Source: Salipaludibacillus daqingensis (GTDB lineage: Bacteria > Bacillota > Bacilli > Bacillales > Salisediminibacteriaceae). Taken from it: DNA of 64,000 nucleotides. Positions 36,702 through 46,264 of the stretch are shown here, in pieces. The stretch is taken from the NCBI RefSeq assembly GCF_029891575.1, contig NZ_JARZHF010000002.1:62001-126000 (forward strand). Direction: 5' to 3'. Made by a program: the position numbers and the translations under genes. The notes below the pieces were generated by a model. That model searched no databases and was not told the DNA's origin. It saw only the letters and a list, made by a program, of their open reading frames with translations. Position 1 is the stretch's first letter, and each line of letters starts with the position of its first letter.

Positions 36702-37496
36702 CTAATCAAAAAAGGGCCGTTCATCATTAATATGGATGCGTTCAATTTTTGTTGCTTTTCCAGTTTGGTTATCCAACTGAATCACGACTCCGTTACATTG
36801 TTCCCTTCCTGAAGTCACTTCAAACCTTGCTGGTAAATTCGTCAAAAAACGTTGAATAATGACATCTCGGTCCATTCCTAAAATACTATCATAAGGACCT
36901 GTCATTCCTACATCTGATATATATGCTGTTCCGTTTGGTAAAATTCGTTCGTCAGCTGTTTGCACATGCGTATGGGTACCAACAACTGCAGATACTTGCC
37001 CATCTAAATACCACCCGATTGCTTGTTTCTCACTAGTTGCTTCTGCATGAAAATCCACAAAAATAAATGGTGTTTCTTCTTTTACTTTTTTAACAATCTC
37101 ATCTAGTTTTTTGAATGGACAATCAATCGGAGGCATAAATGTTCTCCCTTGAGCATTGATCACAGCAATTTTTTTGTTGCCTACTTTTTTAATAACATAT
37201 CCCTTACCAGGATTTCCTTCTGGGAAGTTAGCAGGACGAATCAAGTTAGGAACATCGTCAATGAATTCAAATATGTCTTTTTTGTCCCATGTGTGATTAC
37301 CCATTGTCATAATATCTGCGCCAGCTTGGTGGATTTCTTGGTAGATTTTTTTGGTTAATCCTTTTCCAGCAGCTGCATTTTCACTATTTACAATCGTAAT
37401 ATCAGGACGATATTTCGATTTGATTTTAGGTAAGTATTCTTTTAATGCATTTCTTCCAGGAGATCCAACAATATCTCCGATAAATATAATTTTCAT
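36702..37496 (-). CDS. ymdB: YmdB, metallophosphodiesterase
   Basis: A 264-residue calcineurin-like phosphodiesterase (same length as B. subtilis YmdB). Metal ligands are seen in FIGDIVGSPGR, NSENAAAG, MGNHTWD, DFHAEATSEK and VGTHTHVQTAD. In B. subtilis YmdB cleaves 2',3'-cyclic nucleotides and controls the choice between biofilm and motility. The start is the ATG at 37496 behind AAAGGAG; a longer reading has no site. It lies just after rny, as in B. subtilis. Confidence 0.95.
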   Translation of the reverse strand: MKIIFIGDIVGSPGRNALKEYLPKIKSKYRPDITIVNSENAAAGKGLTKKIYQEIHQAGADIMTMGNHTWDKKDIFEFIDDVPNLIRPANFPEGNPGKGYVIKKVGNKKIAVINAQGRTFMPPIDCPFKKLDEIVKKVKEETPFIFVDFHAEATSEKQAIGWYLDGQVSAVVGTHTHVQTADERILPNGTAYISDVGMTGPYDSILGMDRDVIIQRFLTNLPARFEVTSGREQCNGVVIQLDNQTGKATKIERIHINDERPFFD

Positions 37497-37718
37497 AGGA
37501 TCATACTCCTTTATATTAAGGCTCTTCGCTCTAAATAATCGTAAAATAAGTACTCTCTTACGCTTTGATGAGTTACTTTTCATCTACATTCATTACGTCA
37601 AAGAAAGAACCAATTGTTATTAGAACTAGTAACTTAAATTATTTTTTATGTTTTACTGAAAAATTCAAATTATGTTTAGAAAAAGATGTTCTAAACTGGA
37701 TTAATAAGTCTAGAAATG

Positions 37719-37750
37719 AAAATAAAGTGGTAGAAGCACCACTTTATTTT
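37719..37750 (-). terminator. rny terminator overlapping the stop codon
   Basis: A perfect 13-bp stem AAAATAAAGTGGT/ACCACTTTATTTT with a 6-nt loop. On the minus strand the 5' arm includes the last Lys codon and the TAA stop of rny. T-rich on the exit side, and symmetrical enough to act both ways. Confidence 0.75.
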
Positions 37751-39306
37751 GCATACTCGACTGCCCTTGTTTCACGAATGACTGTCACTTTTATGTGACC
37801 AGGGTAATCAAGTTCATCTTCAATTTTTTTCGTAATATCTCTTGCAAGCCGATAAGAGTCTTCATCGGTTATAAAATCAGGTTTCACCATGATGCGAACT
37901 TCTCGTCCTGCTTGAATAGCATATGTTTTTTCTACGCCTTCAAAGGATTCGGAAATTTCTTCTAATTTTTCTAAACGCTTAATATATGTTTCTAATGTTT
38001 CGCGTCTTGCTCCCGGTCTAGCGGCCGACAATGCGTCTGCAGCAGCAACCAATGTAGCAATCACAGATGTTGCTTCTGTGTCACCATGGTGGGAGGCAAT
38101 ACTGTTAATGACAACTGGATGTTCTTTGTATTTCGTGCCTAGTTCGACACCAATTTCAACGTGACTTCCTTCCACTTCATGGTCTATTGCTTTACCTAAG
38201 TCATGTAATAAGCCTGCTCGACGGGCTAATTGAACATCTTCGCCCAATTCTGCTGCCATAATACCACTTAGATGAGCTACTTCCACAGAGTGTTTCAACA
38301 CATTTTGTCCATAACTTGTGCGGAATTTCAATCGACCTAAAATCTTTATTAAGTCAGGATGTAAATTGTGAATTCCCATCTCAAATGTCGTTTGTTCCCC
38401 GTACTCACGAATTAATTCGTCAACTTCTCTTCTTGCTTTATCAACGGTTTCTTCAATTCGAGCTGGGTGAATACGACCATCTTGGACAAGCTTTTCAAGA
38501 GTGGTTTTCGCAATCTCTCGACGTATCGGATCAAAACCAGATAATATGACTGCTTCTGGTGTATCATCAATAATTAAATCAATGCCCGTTAACGTCTCTA
38601 AAGCCCGGATGTTTCGTCCTTCTCGACCAATGATGCGACCTTTCATCTCATCATTTGGTAAGTTTACTACGGAAACAGTAGTTTCTGCCACATGATCAGC
38701 AGCACATCTTTGAATAGATAACGAAAGGATTTCTTTCGCTTTCTTATCAGCTTCTTCTTTTGCTTTCGTTACAGAATCTTTTACGAGAACAGCCTTTTCA
38801 TGTGTTAGTTCATTTTCAATTGTTTTCATAATAATTTCTTTTGCTTCATCTTTTGTGAAACCAGAAATTCTTTCTAATTCTTGTTTTTGTTGATTGACTA
38901 TTTCCTCGACTTTGCTATTCATCTCGTCGATTTCATGTTGACGTTTTGACAATCGCTCTTCGCGTTTTTCAAGAGTCTCTTCTTTTTTGTCCAACGTTTC
39001 ACTTTTTCGATCCAAAACTTCTTCTTTTTGAACCAACCGGTTCTCTTGCTTCTGAACATCGTTTCTACGATCACGGACTTCTTTTTCAGCATCCATACGA
39101 AGTTTATGGGCTTCGTCTTTCGCTTCTAAGATCGCTTCCTTTTTACTGGAGTCCGCTTCTCGTTTAGCATCTTCAACCGTTTGTCGAGCCAGAGCCTCTG
39201 CACTGGAGATTTTAGCTTCTGCGATAGATTTGCGAACGAAGTATCCAATCAAGATACCGATTACTACAGTGAATAGCAAAATGAGGATTTGTAAGATCAG
39301 ATCCAA
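37744..39306 (-). CDS. rny: Ribonuclease Y
   Basis: A 520-residue membrane-anchored endoribonuclease that starts decay of many mRNAs. It has one N-terminal membrane helix ([21 protein letters not shown]), a long coiled coil (about 30-205), a KH domain with [12 protein letters not shown], and an HD domain with [22 protein letters not shown]. The start is a TTG at 39306 with GAGGAGG 10 nt before it, giving exactly the B. subtilis length of 520. An ATG far upstream adds 33 unrelated residues. The RicA partner gene ymcA is also in this window. Confidence 0.97.
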   Translation of the reverse strand: MDLILQILILLFTVVIGILIGYFVRKSIAEAKISSAEALARQTVEDAKREADSSKKEAILEAKDEAHKLRMDAEKEVRDRRNDVQKQENRLVQKEEVLDRKSETLDKKEETLEKREERLSKRQHEIDEMNSKVEEIVNQQKQELERISGFTKDEAKEIIMKTIENELTHEKAVLVKDSVTKAKEEADKKAKEILSLSIQRCAADHVAETTVSVVNLPNDEMKGRIIGREGRNIRALETLTGIDLIIDDTPEAVILSGFDPIRREIAKTTLEKLVQDGRIHPARIEETVDKARREVDELIREYGEQTTFEMGIHNLHPDLIKILGRLKFRTSYGQNVLKHSVEVAHLSGIMAAELGEDVQLARRAGLLHDLGKAIDHEVEGSHVEIGVELGTKYKEHPVVINSIASHHGDTEATSVIATLVAAADALSAARPGARRETLETYIKRLEKLEEISESFEGVEKTYAIQAGREVRIMVKPDFITDEDSYRLARDITKKIEDELDYPGHIKVTVIRETRAVEYAK

Positions 39307-39651
39307 GACTGATTCACCTCCTCGTGCTATTTCTTTGGTAGAACAACATTCATTTTTCTTTTCATTTTTCAAAAACATTACATAAATAAAGCATTCCTTG
39401 TACATCCAGCACGACTTTCAAATAAACAGTCGTTTAATGCAGTATTCTCACTAATTGTATGTCTCATTGACGATAATGTCAAGCATTGCCAAAGGCTTCC
39501 ACAAGAAAAGGAAATCGTTATTTGTCTAAGTGAACAATGATTATAACTGAGATAAAAAAACAGCTAGTAGGTCACAAAAGTTAAAAATTAAAAACTATAA
39601 AAAAACCAACAAAAGAGTAGATCATCTGTTGGTTTTTTACAACTTTCGTTC
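39307..39651. other. recA-rny intergenic region
   Basis: 345 bp holding the recA terminator near 39600-39638 and the undefined rny promoter. No frame or other structure is supported. Confidence 0.4.
39600..39638 (-). terminator. recA terminator
   Basis: AAAAACCAACA/TGTTGGTTTTTT stem with a 15-nt loop, flanked by A- and T-runs so that it can work on both strands. Confidence 0.8.
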
Positions 39652-40734
39652 TTATTTAAGATCTAATTTATCTTCAACTTTTGCGCCTTTTTTATCCTTT
39701 TTATCTTTACCGTCTTGAGGAACTTCTTCAGCAGGTACTTCTTTTGCCCCTAATAAACCATGATACTCTCGAATCTTTATATCAATCTCGTTAGCAATAT
39801 CGACATTCTCTTTCAAGAATTGCTTCGCATTTTCTCGTCCTTGCCCCATTCTTTCCTCGTTATAGGAATACCATGCACCACTTTTAACGACAATATCTAA
39901 CTCCGATGCAATATCGAGAATAGACCCTTCTCGTGAAATTCCTTGTCCGTACATAATATCTACTTCAGCAGTTCTAAATGGAGGGGCGACTTTGTTTTTA
40001 ACAACTTTTAACTTTGTTTTATTACCCATAATATCGTTTCCTTGTTTCAAAGCTTCTGCTCTTCTTACTTCCAAACGAACAGAAGAGTAGAATTTAAGGG
40101 CACGACCACCAGGTGTTGTTTCCGGATTCCCGAACATGACACCAACTTTTTCTCGAATTTGGTTGATAAACATAACAATTGTTTTCGATTTACTCACTGC
40201 TCCAGAAAGTTTACGAAGGGCTTGAGACATAAGACGTGCTTGAAGTCCAACGTGGCTATCTCCCATCTCTCCTTCAATTTCTGCTTTCGGAACAAGGGCT
40301 GCCACGGAGTCAACGATAACGATATCCACTGCTCCACTGCGAACAAGGGCTTCAGCAATTTCCAATCCTTGTTCTCCTGTATCAGGTTGTGAAAGGAGTA
40401 ATTCATCAATATTAACTCCAAGATTTTGTGCGTATACTGGGTCAAGAGCGTGCTCAGCATCTATAAATGCTGCTTGCCCTCCATTGCGCTGTACTTCTGC
40501 AATCGCATGTAATGCAACAGTCGTTTTACCTGAGGATTCAGGGCCGTATACTTCGATAACTCTTCCTCGAGGATACCCACCTACTCCAAGAGCAATATCC
40601 AACGCTAGTGTTCCACTTGAAATGGTTGAAACACGTTGTCCCGCATGCTCTCCTAACTTCATAATGGACCCTTTACCATATTGCTTTTCAATTTGTTTTA
40701 AAGCCATATCTAACGCTTGTTTTCGATCTGACAT
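39652..40734 (-). CDS. recA: Recombinase RecA
   Basis: A 360-residue RecA: Walker [10 protein letters not shown], the [10 protein letters not shown] segment, Walker [13 protein letters not shown], and the loop-2 region [22 protein letters not shown]. The C-terminal tail is Lys/Asp-rich. It forms the nucleoprotein filament for strand exchange and stimulates LexA self-cleavage. It has its own sigma-A promoter and a perfect LexA box upstream, so SOS control is expected. Confidence 0.98.
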   Translation of the reverse strand: MSDRKQALDMALKQIEKQYGKGSIMKLGEHAGQRVSTISSGTLALDIALGVGGYPRGRVIEVYGPESSGKTTVALHAIAEVQRNGGQAAFIDAEHALDPVYAQNLGVNIDELLLSQPDTGEQGLEIAEALVRSGAVDIVIVDSVAALVPKAEIEGEMGDSHVGLQARLMSQALRKLSGAVSKSKTIVMFINQIREKVGVMFGNPETTPGGRALKFYSSVRLEVRRAEALKQGNDIMGNKTKLKVVKNKVAPPFRTAEVDIMYGQGISREGSILDIASELDIVVKSGAWYSYNEERMGQGRENAKQFLKENVDIANEIDIKIREYHGLLGAKEVPAEEVPQDGKDKKDKKGAKVEDKLDLK

Positions 40735-40824
40735 TCTACAATCTCTCCTTTATATATGAATCATAATTTCTATTATTATTCCGTAAACCACTGCACAATT
40801 AACCGTTAATCAAATGACACTTTG

Positions 40825-40838
40825 CAAACATTCGTTCG
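40825..40838 (-). promoter_or_regulatory. LexA (DinR) box of recA
   Basis: CGAACGAATGTTTG on the minus strand fits the B. subtilis LexA consensus CGAACRNRYGTTYG at every position. It lies 6 bp downstream of the -10 box, over the start-point, as expected for an SOS repressor site. Confidence 0.9.
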
Positions 40839-40844
40839 CTTATT

Positions 40845-40873
40845 ATTATAGTCTTAAAAATCCGCCTTGTCAA
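40845..40873 (-). promoter_or_regulatory. recA sigma-A promoter
   Basis: TTGACA (40868-40873), 17-bp spacer, TATAAT (40845-40850): a consensus match at all 12 positions with ideal spacing. The -35 box and most of the spacer are part of the helicase terminator hairpin. Confidence 0.92.
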
Positions 40874-40889
40874 AGGGAAAGGCGGATTT
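40858..40889 (-). terminator. Terminator of the helicase gene, overlapping recA promoter
   Basis: AAATCCGCCTT/AAGGCGGATTT stem with a 10-nt loop, then TT in the minus-strand RNA. The -35 TTGACA of recA starts in the loop and ends in the 3' arm. Confidence 0.75.
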
Positions 40890-40905
40890 ATTTTTAACTA
40901 TTTTT

Positions 40906-42489
40906 TTATTTTCTTTTCGGTCGTGGTTTAGCTGGCTCCAAATTAATTCTCGCTCCGCTTACGCGAGAATATTTTAAACCTTCATAGACAAATGGCGCCA
41001 CTTCTTCTGGTACTTCCATAAACGTAAAGTTTTCAAAAATATCAATTTTCCCAACAGACTTTGCGTTGATACCGACTAGTCGTGATACCTCATCGACTAG
41101 TTTTTTCGGAGTAAGATCAACGTTTCTTCCAACATTTATAAAGAATCGTGTCATTCCTTTTTGTGCACCTGTTTCACCAAAATCATACCCATCATCATTC
41201 ATATCGTCTCTGCTGTAAAATGCGAGCTTCATAAGAGATGTCACGACTTTTTCAGGAGAATACTGAGCAAGCAGATCGGTGACTAACGAATCATAAAGAC
41301 TCATTTCTTCTTCATCATTTTCAATCAAGTCAATAATTTGTCCTTTCCATACATGTTGTTGCTTTTCAACAACTTCTTCGACTGATGGAAGGTTTCGAGA
41401 TGGGATTGTCATTTTAATTTGTGACTCAATAGAACGAAGGTGCTTCATTTCTCTAGGAGTAACCAACGTTAGTGCTATCCCATCTTTCCCTGCTCGACCA
41501 GTCCGCCCAATTCGGTGAACGTAGCTTTCAGGATCTTGTGGAATATCATAGTTAATCACGTGACTAACATTTTGTACATCAATACCTCTAGCTGCAACAT
41601 CTGTAGCAATTAAGAATTCAACGGATGATTCACGGAATTTCTTCATGACCATGTCTCGCTGAGATTGTGTTAAATCTCCATGAAGACCATCTGCTCTATA
41701 TCCTCTTGCTTGAAGAGCTTCTGTTAATTCAGCAACACCTTTTTTCGTTCTGCAGAAAATAATCCCTAAGTGAATTGTTTCACTATCGATGACCCTGCAA
41801 AGTGAATCTAGTTTGTTTTTCTCTAACACTTTATAGTAAACCTGGTTAATGGAAGGAGCAGTAACGTCTCCTTTGCTAATTGTAACGTGTTTAGGCTGAT
41901 TCATATATTTATTTGAGAGTTTACGAATTGGAGGTGGCATTGTTGCTGAGAATAACATCGTTTGCCGATTACTGTTCACGCTTTGGAGGATTTTTTCAAT
42001 GTCTTCCACAAATCCCATATCTAGCATTTCATCCGCTTCATCTAATATTAAGGTATGAATGTTTTGTAACTTAAGCGTGCCTCGGTTTAAGTGATCTAAA
42101 ATTCTACCTGGAGTCCCGACAACTATTTCCACCCCACGTTTCAACGATTTAATTTGATGTCCGATCGATTGACCACCATACACAGGCAACGTTTGAACAT
42201 TTTTAAATTTTGATAACTTTTGCAATTCACCTGCTACTTGAATAGCTAATTCCCTCGTAGGAGTTAAAATTAATGATTGTACATGTTTTTCATCTGTAAT
42301 GTGTTCTAATAGCGGGATACCAAAAGCTGCTGTTTTTCCTGTCCCTGTTTGGGCCTGTCCGATGACGTCTCGTTTATTTAAGATTTCCGGAATAATTTTT
42401 TCTTGAATCGGAGATGGAGCTTCAAATCCCATTTCTTTAATTGCTCTTTTTGTATCCTCTGAAATACCAAATTCTTCAAAATTCATCAT
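40906..42489 (-). CDS. DEAD-box RNA helicase with DbpA-type RNA-binding domain
   Basis: A 527-residue ATP-dependent RNA helicase. Motifs in order: Q motif FEAPSPIQ, AQTGTGKTAA, PTRELA, DEADEMLD, SAT, HRIGRTGRAG. The C-terminal domain (about 440-510, TRFFINVGRNVDLTPKKLVDEVSRL) is the DbpA RNA-binding fold, which in DbpA/YxiN targets 23S rRNA helix 92. A likely role is ribosome assembly or cold-shock RNA remodelling. It overlaps the cinA stop by 4 bp (ATGA). In B. subtilis cinA and recA are adjacent with no gene between, so this helicase is an insertion in that order. Confidence 0.9.
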   Translation of the reverse strand: MMNFEEFGISEDTKRAIKEMGFEAPSPIQEKIIPEILNKRDVIGQAQTGTGKTAAFGIPLLEHITDEKHVQSLILTPTRELAIQVAGELQKLSKFKNVQTLPVYGGQSIGHQIKSLKRGVEIVVGTPGRILDHLNRGTLKLQNIHTLILDEADEMLDMGFVEDIEKILQSVNSNRQTMLFSATMPPPIRKLSNKYMNQPKHVTISKGDVTAPSINQVYYKVLEKNKLDSLCRVIDSETIHLGIIFCRTKKGVAELTEALQARGYRADGLHGDLTQSQRDMVMKKFRESSVEFLIATDVAARGIDVQNVSHVINYDIPQDPESYVHRIGRTGRAGKDGIALTLVTPREMKHLRSIESQIKMTIPSRNLPSVEEVVEKQQHVWKGQIIDLIENDEEEMSLYDSLVTDLLAQYSPEKVVTSLMKLAFYSRDDMNDDGYDFGETGAQKGMTRFFINVGRNVDLTPKKLVDEVSRLVGINAKSVGKIDIFENFTFMEVPEEVAPFVYEGLKYSRVSGARINLEPAKPRPKRK

Positions 42490-43748
42490 TTCTTTTCATC
42501 CACCTTTTCCTTTTCCTTACGTAAGCATTGAATTAAATAATACAACCCGTACTTCACAGATCGCTCTCTTATCATTTCTCGACTTCCTGCAAGTTGAAGC
42601 TGATGGGTTACCACATTGTTTTTTGTTGCAATACCAATATATACGATTCCTGGATTTTTTCCCTCTAATGATTCAGGACCTGCAACACCAGTGAAACTAA
42701 TGCCTACGTCACTGTTAAGATTTTCTTTTACATTGATTGCCATCTGTTTCGCGCATGCGGAACTAATAGCTCCTTCCGTCTGCAACAAATCTTGTGGGAT
42801 CGCTAATTCAGATTGCTTTACTGCATCACTATAACATATTATTGCGCCCGTAAAAACTTTTGAGACCCCTGATTGTTCTGTTAATATTGTCGAAAATAAG
42901 CCTCCAGTAAGACTTTCGGCAGCCGATATCGTTAAGTTTCTTGCTTGCAATTGTTGAAAGAGAATTTCCGCTAACTGATCTTCTCCTTCTCCGTAATAAA
43001 ACGCCCCAACACGATCAAGGATCTTTTCTTTTAATTGATCTAAATGTTTTCTGTTATCCTTTTTGTCTGCTCCCTTGACCGTTAACCGAAGCGTTATTTC
43101 TCCAGCCGAAGCTAAAGGAGCAATCGTTGGATTGGTTTGTTGCTCAATTAAGTCATCCACTTTTTCTACAAGCTGAGATTCGCCAATATCAAAAAAACGG
43201 AGAACTTTTGATTGAATTTCTTCATGAAACGTTAACTCTTCTTTTAAAAAAGGCATAACGTAATTTTTGAACATTGGGATGAGTTCACTCGGTGGACCCG
43301 GAAGCATAATCATTAGTTTCTTTTCGTGCCAGATAACCATTCCGCAAGCCATTCCCTGATCATTGGGTAGTATTTTAGCACCTTTAAGTACCATGGCTTG
43401 CTTACGATTATTATCTGTCATGGTTTGGCCTCGTTGAACATAATATGATTCAATTTTCTTTTCAGTTTCCGAGTCATATACTAATTCTTTCCCAGTAACA
43501 TCCGCAACCGTTTCTTTCGTTAAGTCATCTTTTGTTGGACCCAGACCACCTGTAAAGATGATTAAATCGGAGCGATCTAGTCCTGACTTCACCACATTTG
43601 ACAACCTATCAGGATTATCCCCTACTACTACATGGTGAAACACATTGATACCAACAGATGATAATTGTTCAGACAGATAAGTTGCATTCGAGTTTTGAAT
43701 TTGACCAAGTAGCAATTCCGAACCAACTGCAATAATTTCAGCATTCAT
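42486..43748 (-). CDS. cinA: CinA, competence/damage-inducible protein
   Basis: A 420-residue protein with an N-terminal MoCF/COG1058 domain (SELLLGQIQNSNATYLSEQL, TGGLGPTKDDLTKE; pyrophosphatase type) and a C-terminal CinA domain (ISAAESLTGGLFS, ITEQSGVSKVF, SFTGVAGPE), a nicotinamide-nucleotide deamidase recycling NMN. It lies 26 bp after pgsA and is translationally coupled to the helicase. Confidence 0.95.
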   Translation of the reverse strand: MNAEIIAVGSELLLGQIQNSNATYLSEQLSSVGINVFHHVVVGDNPDRLSNVVKSGLDRSDLIIFTGGLGPTKDDLTKETVADVTGKELVYDSETEKKIESYYVQRGQTMTDNNRKQAMVLKGAKILPNDQGMACGMVIWHEKKLMIMLPGPPSELIPMFKNYVMPFLKEELTFHEEIQSKVLRFFDIGESQLVEKVDDLIEQQTNPTIAPLASAGEITLRLTVKGADKKDNRKHLDQLKEKILDRVGAFYYGEGEDQLAEILFQQLQARNLTISAAESLTGGLFSTILTEQSGVSKVFTGAIICYSDAVKQSELAIPQDLLQTEGAISSACAKQMAINVKENLNSDVGISFTGVAGPESLEGKNPGIVYIGIATKNNVVTHQLQLAGSREMIRERSVKYGLYYLIQCLRKEKEKVDEKK

Positions 43749-43774
43749 ATTCTAATATCCACCTTTCATGATTT

Positions 43775-44353
43775 TCACAGTGATTTATTAAGGACGTGTT
43801 TGTTTTTTATGAAATAATCAACGCCAGAAAAAATCGTTAAAATCACCGCAACGTAAATCATGATCGTATCAAATGGAATAGACATTAGTTCAAAAATAAT
43901 GTTATGTAACAAAATCGCTGCCGCTGCAACTATTTGACTGACTGTTTTCCATTTACCCCAAATACTCGCAGCAATAACTTCACCGTCACCAGATGCAACA
44001 AGTCTAAGACCTGTAACGGCAAATTCTCGACTTAAAATGACAACAGCTGCCCACGCTGGAAACATATCTAACCCTACAAGCCCAACAAATGCTGCTGTAA
44101 TAAGTAATTTATCTGCAAGTGGATCCAAAAATTTCCCCATATTTGTGACGAGATTGTGTTTTCTTGCGTAATAGCCATCCAACCAATCCGTAGATGCTGC
44201 AATAATAAACACAATTGCTGCAACAAAGTGATGAAGAGGAATCTCTGCCCCTAACATAACAATTTCTCCCCATGTAAATGGAACAAGTAAAAACACCATG
44301 AATACAGGGATTAATAGGATTCTTAAAATAGTAATTTGATTTGGAATATTCAT
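43775..44353 (-). CDS. pgsA: Phosphatidylglycerophosphate synthase
   Basis: A 192-residue integral membrane enzyme joining CDP-diacylglycerol and glycerol-3-phosphate, the first step to phosphatidylglycerol. The CDP-alcohol phosphotransferase signature is intact in STDWLDGYYARKHNLVTNMG followed by KFLDPLADK. About five or six membrane helices. ATG with GGAGGG before it. Follows rodZ after its terminator, as in B. subtilis. Confidence 0.96.
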   Translation of the reverse strand: MNIPNQITILRILLIPVFMVFLLVPFTWGEIVMLGAEIPLHHFVAAIVFIIAASTDWLDGYYARKHNLVTNMGKFLDPLADKLLITAAFVGLVGLDMFPAWAAVVILSREFAVTGLRLVASGDGEVIAASIWGKWKTVSQIVAAAAILLHNIIFELMSIPFDTIMIYVAVILTIFSGVDYFIKNKHVLNKSL

Positions 44354-44523
44354 AATTGACCCTCCTTACTTAATAATGTTCATTTTCTTTATGTATGATG
44401 AGACCTATTCAATTTTATCAAAAAGGGCAACATATTGCGAATAGAAGAGGTAAAAATGGAGAACAAAATCTTAAATCCCTCTTCCATCATATAAGTTATT
44501 CATTAACTTTACCATTCTAATAG

Positions 44524-44552
44524 AAAAAGGCAGTCTTCATGCGACTGCCTTT
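44524..44552 (-). terminator. rodZ terminator
   Basis: AAAGGCAGTC/GACTGCCTTT perfect 10-bp stem, 6-nt loop, then TTCTATT on the minus strand. Confidence 0.8.
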
Positions 44553-44565
44553 CTTCTACTGATTA

Positions 44566-45474
44566 CTAATTGTTAAATTCTATCAAGATGTTTTGCGTCG
44601 TCTGATCAAGAGGATACTCTACCTCTTCACCATTAACAAACAATGCAGAAGTTACCGTACTTCCAACACGAATTAGAATTTCATCTTCATCAGAAAAATC
44701 AAAATTAATTTCATCCCCATCGGCATGCTCTTGTTCATGGATTGTTCCACCATCGTTATCCGTAATCCTTATCCATGTGGCACCGGAAAACTCCATCGAA
44801 AGGTTGAATGTATCTGTATTAGTTAGCGTAAACCTCGACGTTTCACCCTCTGATTCTTCTAATTCAAAGGATGCTTCTTCTTCCTCATTTGCTTCGTTTT
44901 CTTCTTCATTTCCATCATTATCGTTGTTACCATTATTATTTTCACCGTTATTGTCTTCATCTGTTTCATTTGATTCTTCGGTATTTTCTTCGTTGTTGTT
45001 TTCATCTTCTAATGGCTCTGTTAAATCAACACCTGGAGAACCTTGTTGGTCCTCTCTAGAAATTCCAGTTGAGTCTTCGCCATTATTAATTCCCATCCCC
45101 CATGCAACTGCTGCAATAGCTAATATAAATAATACGACAACAATCGTCGGGAGCAAAGAAGCTAACTTAGACTTTTTCCTAACAGTCTGAGGTTTAGAGC
45201 GATTCACTCGTGGTGGTAAATCTGTCGGTTCTCTTTTTGGCTGTGGGAGCTCATCTTTATGTTCTTCGAATACCATATTAGGGTCTAACCCTACGGCTTC
45301 TGAATAACTTTTAACAAAAGCTCTGCCATAAAAATCACCAGGCATTTTTGAAAAATCGCCGTCTTCAATGGCAAGGATGTAGCGTTTTTGAATCTTAGTT
45401 ATCTGTTGTAATTCTTCAAGGGTATATCCCTTTTCTTCTCTTGCTGATTTCAATCTTAATCCTAATTCTGACAC
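44566..45474 (-). CDS. rodZ: RodZ-like helix-turn-helix membrane protein (YmfM)
   Basis: A 302-residue protein. N-terminal HTH_25 domain (ELGLRLKSAREEKGYTLEELQQIT, written here in part), basic linker, one membrane helix near 108-130 (LLPTIVVVLFILAIAAVAWG), then an external low-complexity stretch almost wholly of Glu, Asn and Asp (about 145-195), and a C-terminal DUF4115 beta-domain. RodZ ties MreB to the cell envelope and supports rod shape. The GTG at 45474 gives the usual MSELG start and has better spacing from GGTAGGTGG than a GTG 3 codons earlier. The acidic linker may suit high-salt or alkaline surroundings. Confidence 0.9.
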   Translation of the reverse strand: MSELGLRLKSAREEKGYTLEELQQITKIQKRYILAIEDGDFSKMPGDFYGRAFVKSYSEAVGLDPNMVFEEHKDELPQPKREPTDLPPRVNRSKPQTVRKKSKLASLLPTIVVVLFILAIAAVAWGMGINNGEDSTGISREDQQGSPGVDLTEPLEDENNNEENTEESNETDEDNNGENNNGNNDNDGNEEENEANEEEEASFELEESEGETSRFTLTNTDTFNLSMEFSGATWIRITDNDGGTIHEQEHADGDEINFDFSDEDEILIRVGSTVTSALFVNGEEVEYPLDQTTQNILIEFNN

Positions 45475-45490
45475 TCTATCCACCTACCAA

Positions 45491-46264
45491 CTAACTAATA
45501 TCAAATGATGAGAAGCCAGACTCTACAGCCTCATATGTAATTTCTTCACTCTCATCACTGCGAAGCTCAATAATATAATCAAAATCATCTAAGGAATATT
45601 CAGTCTCTCTCACGAAAATATCCGGGTGTTCAACGACTTTTGTTGCAGGAAGGCGCATCATTTCCGACACGAGCATTTGGTGACGTTCAGAAGCTCTCAT
45701 AGTGGAAACAATTCCATCAATAATATAAATGTGATTTTCTGACATTTCATCATCTGCCAATTGACTTCGAACCGTTTGTCTCAATAATGTTGACGATAAG
45801 AAAGACCATCTTTTATTTGCACATACACTTGCGGCTACAACGGACTCTGTTTTACCAACTCTTGGCATTCCTCGAATTCCAATTAGTCGATGACCATCTT
45901 TCATGAAGAGTTCTGCCATAAAATCGACAAGGACACCTAATTCGTCTCGAACAAAACGAAATGTCTTTTTTTCGTCTTCGTCTCTTTCAATATAACGTCC
46001 GTGACGAATTGCTAGTCGGTCACGTAGTTTAGGTTGACGAATTTTTCTTAAAGTAATAACATCCATCGTCTCCATAATAAGTCTAAGACGCATGATGGCT
46101 TCATCGCTTGCACTTCTCATAAGCATTCCACGACGCATATGTTCCACGCCATTTATCGTGACAATATTTATTCTAAGCATACCTAATAATGATGCAATTT
46201 CTCCTAATAAACCAGGGCGATTCTCATGGATTTGATATTCCATGTACCATTCTTTTTGTTCCAT
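45491..46264 (-). CDS. ymfK: YmfK, DUF3388 protein with ACT and P-loop parts
   Basis: A 257-residue protein of the DUF3388 family. The N-terminal half looks like an ACT domain (YMEYQIHENRPGLLGEIASLLGMLRIN, in part). The C-terminal half has a P-loop-like GIRGMPRVGKTES and a late IYIIDGIVS strand, suggesting nucleotide binding. The function is unknown. It sits 16 bp before rodZ/ymfM, as in B. subtilis, and likely shares its transcript. ATG behind GGAAGGGG. Confidence 0.9.
   Translation of the reverse strand: MEQKEWYMEYQIHENRPGLLGEIASLLGMLRINIVTINGVEHMRRGMLMRSASDEAIMRLRLIMETMDVITLRKIRQPKLRDRLAIRHGRYIERDEDEKKTFRFVRDELGVLVDFMAELFMKDGHRLIGIRGMPRVGKTESVVAASVCANKRWSFLSSTLLRQTVRSQLADDEMSENHIYIIDGIVSTMRASERHQMLVSEMMRLPATKVVEHPDIFVRETEYSLDDFDYIIELRSDESEEITYEAVESGFSSFDIS

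Noticed and set aside
39307-39405. Upstream extension of rny to an ATG
   Set aside because: The added 33 residues are unlike RNase Y, and the ribosome site fits the TTG at 39306, giving the family length of 520.
44777-45190. 137-codon Ser-rich frame opposite rodZ
   Set aside because: It is the antisense reading of the repetitive acidic linker of rodZ, whose codons give Ser/Phe/Leu on the other strand.
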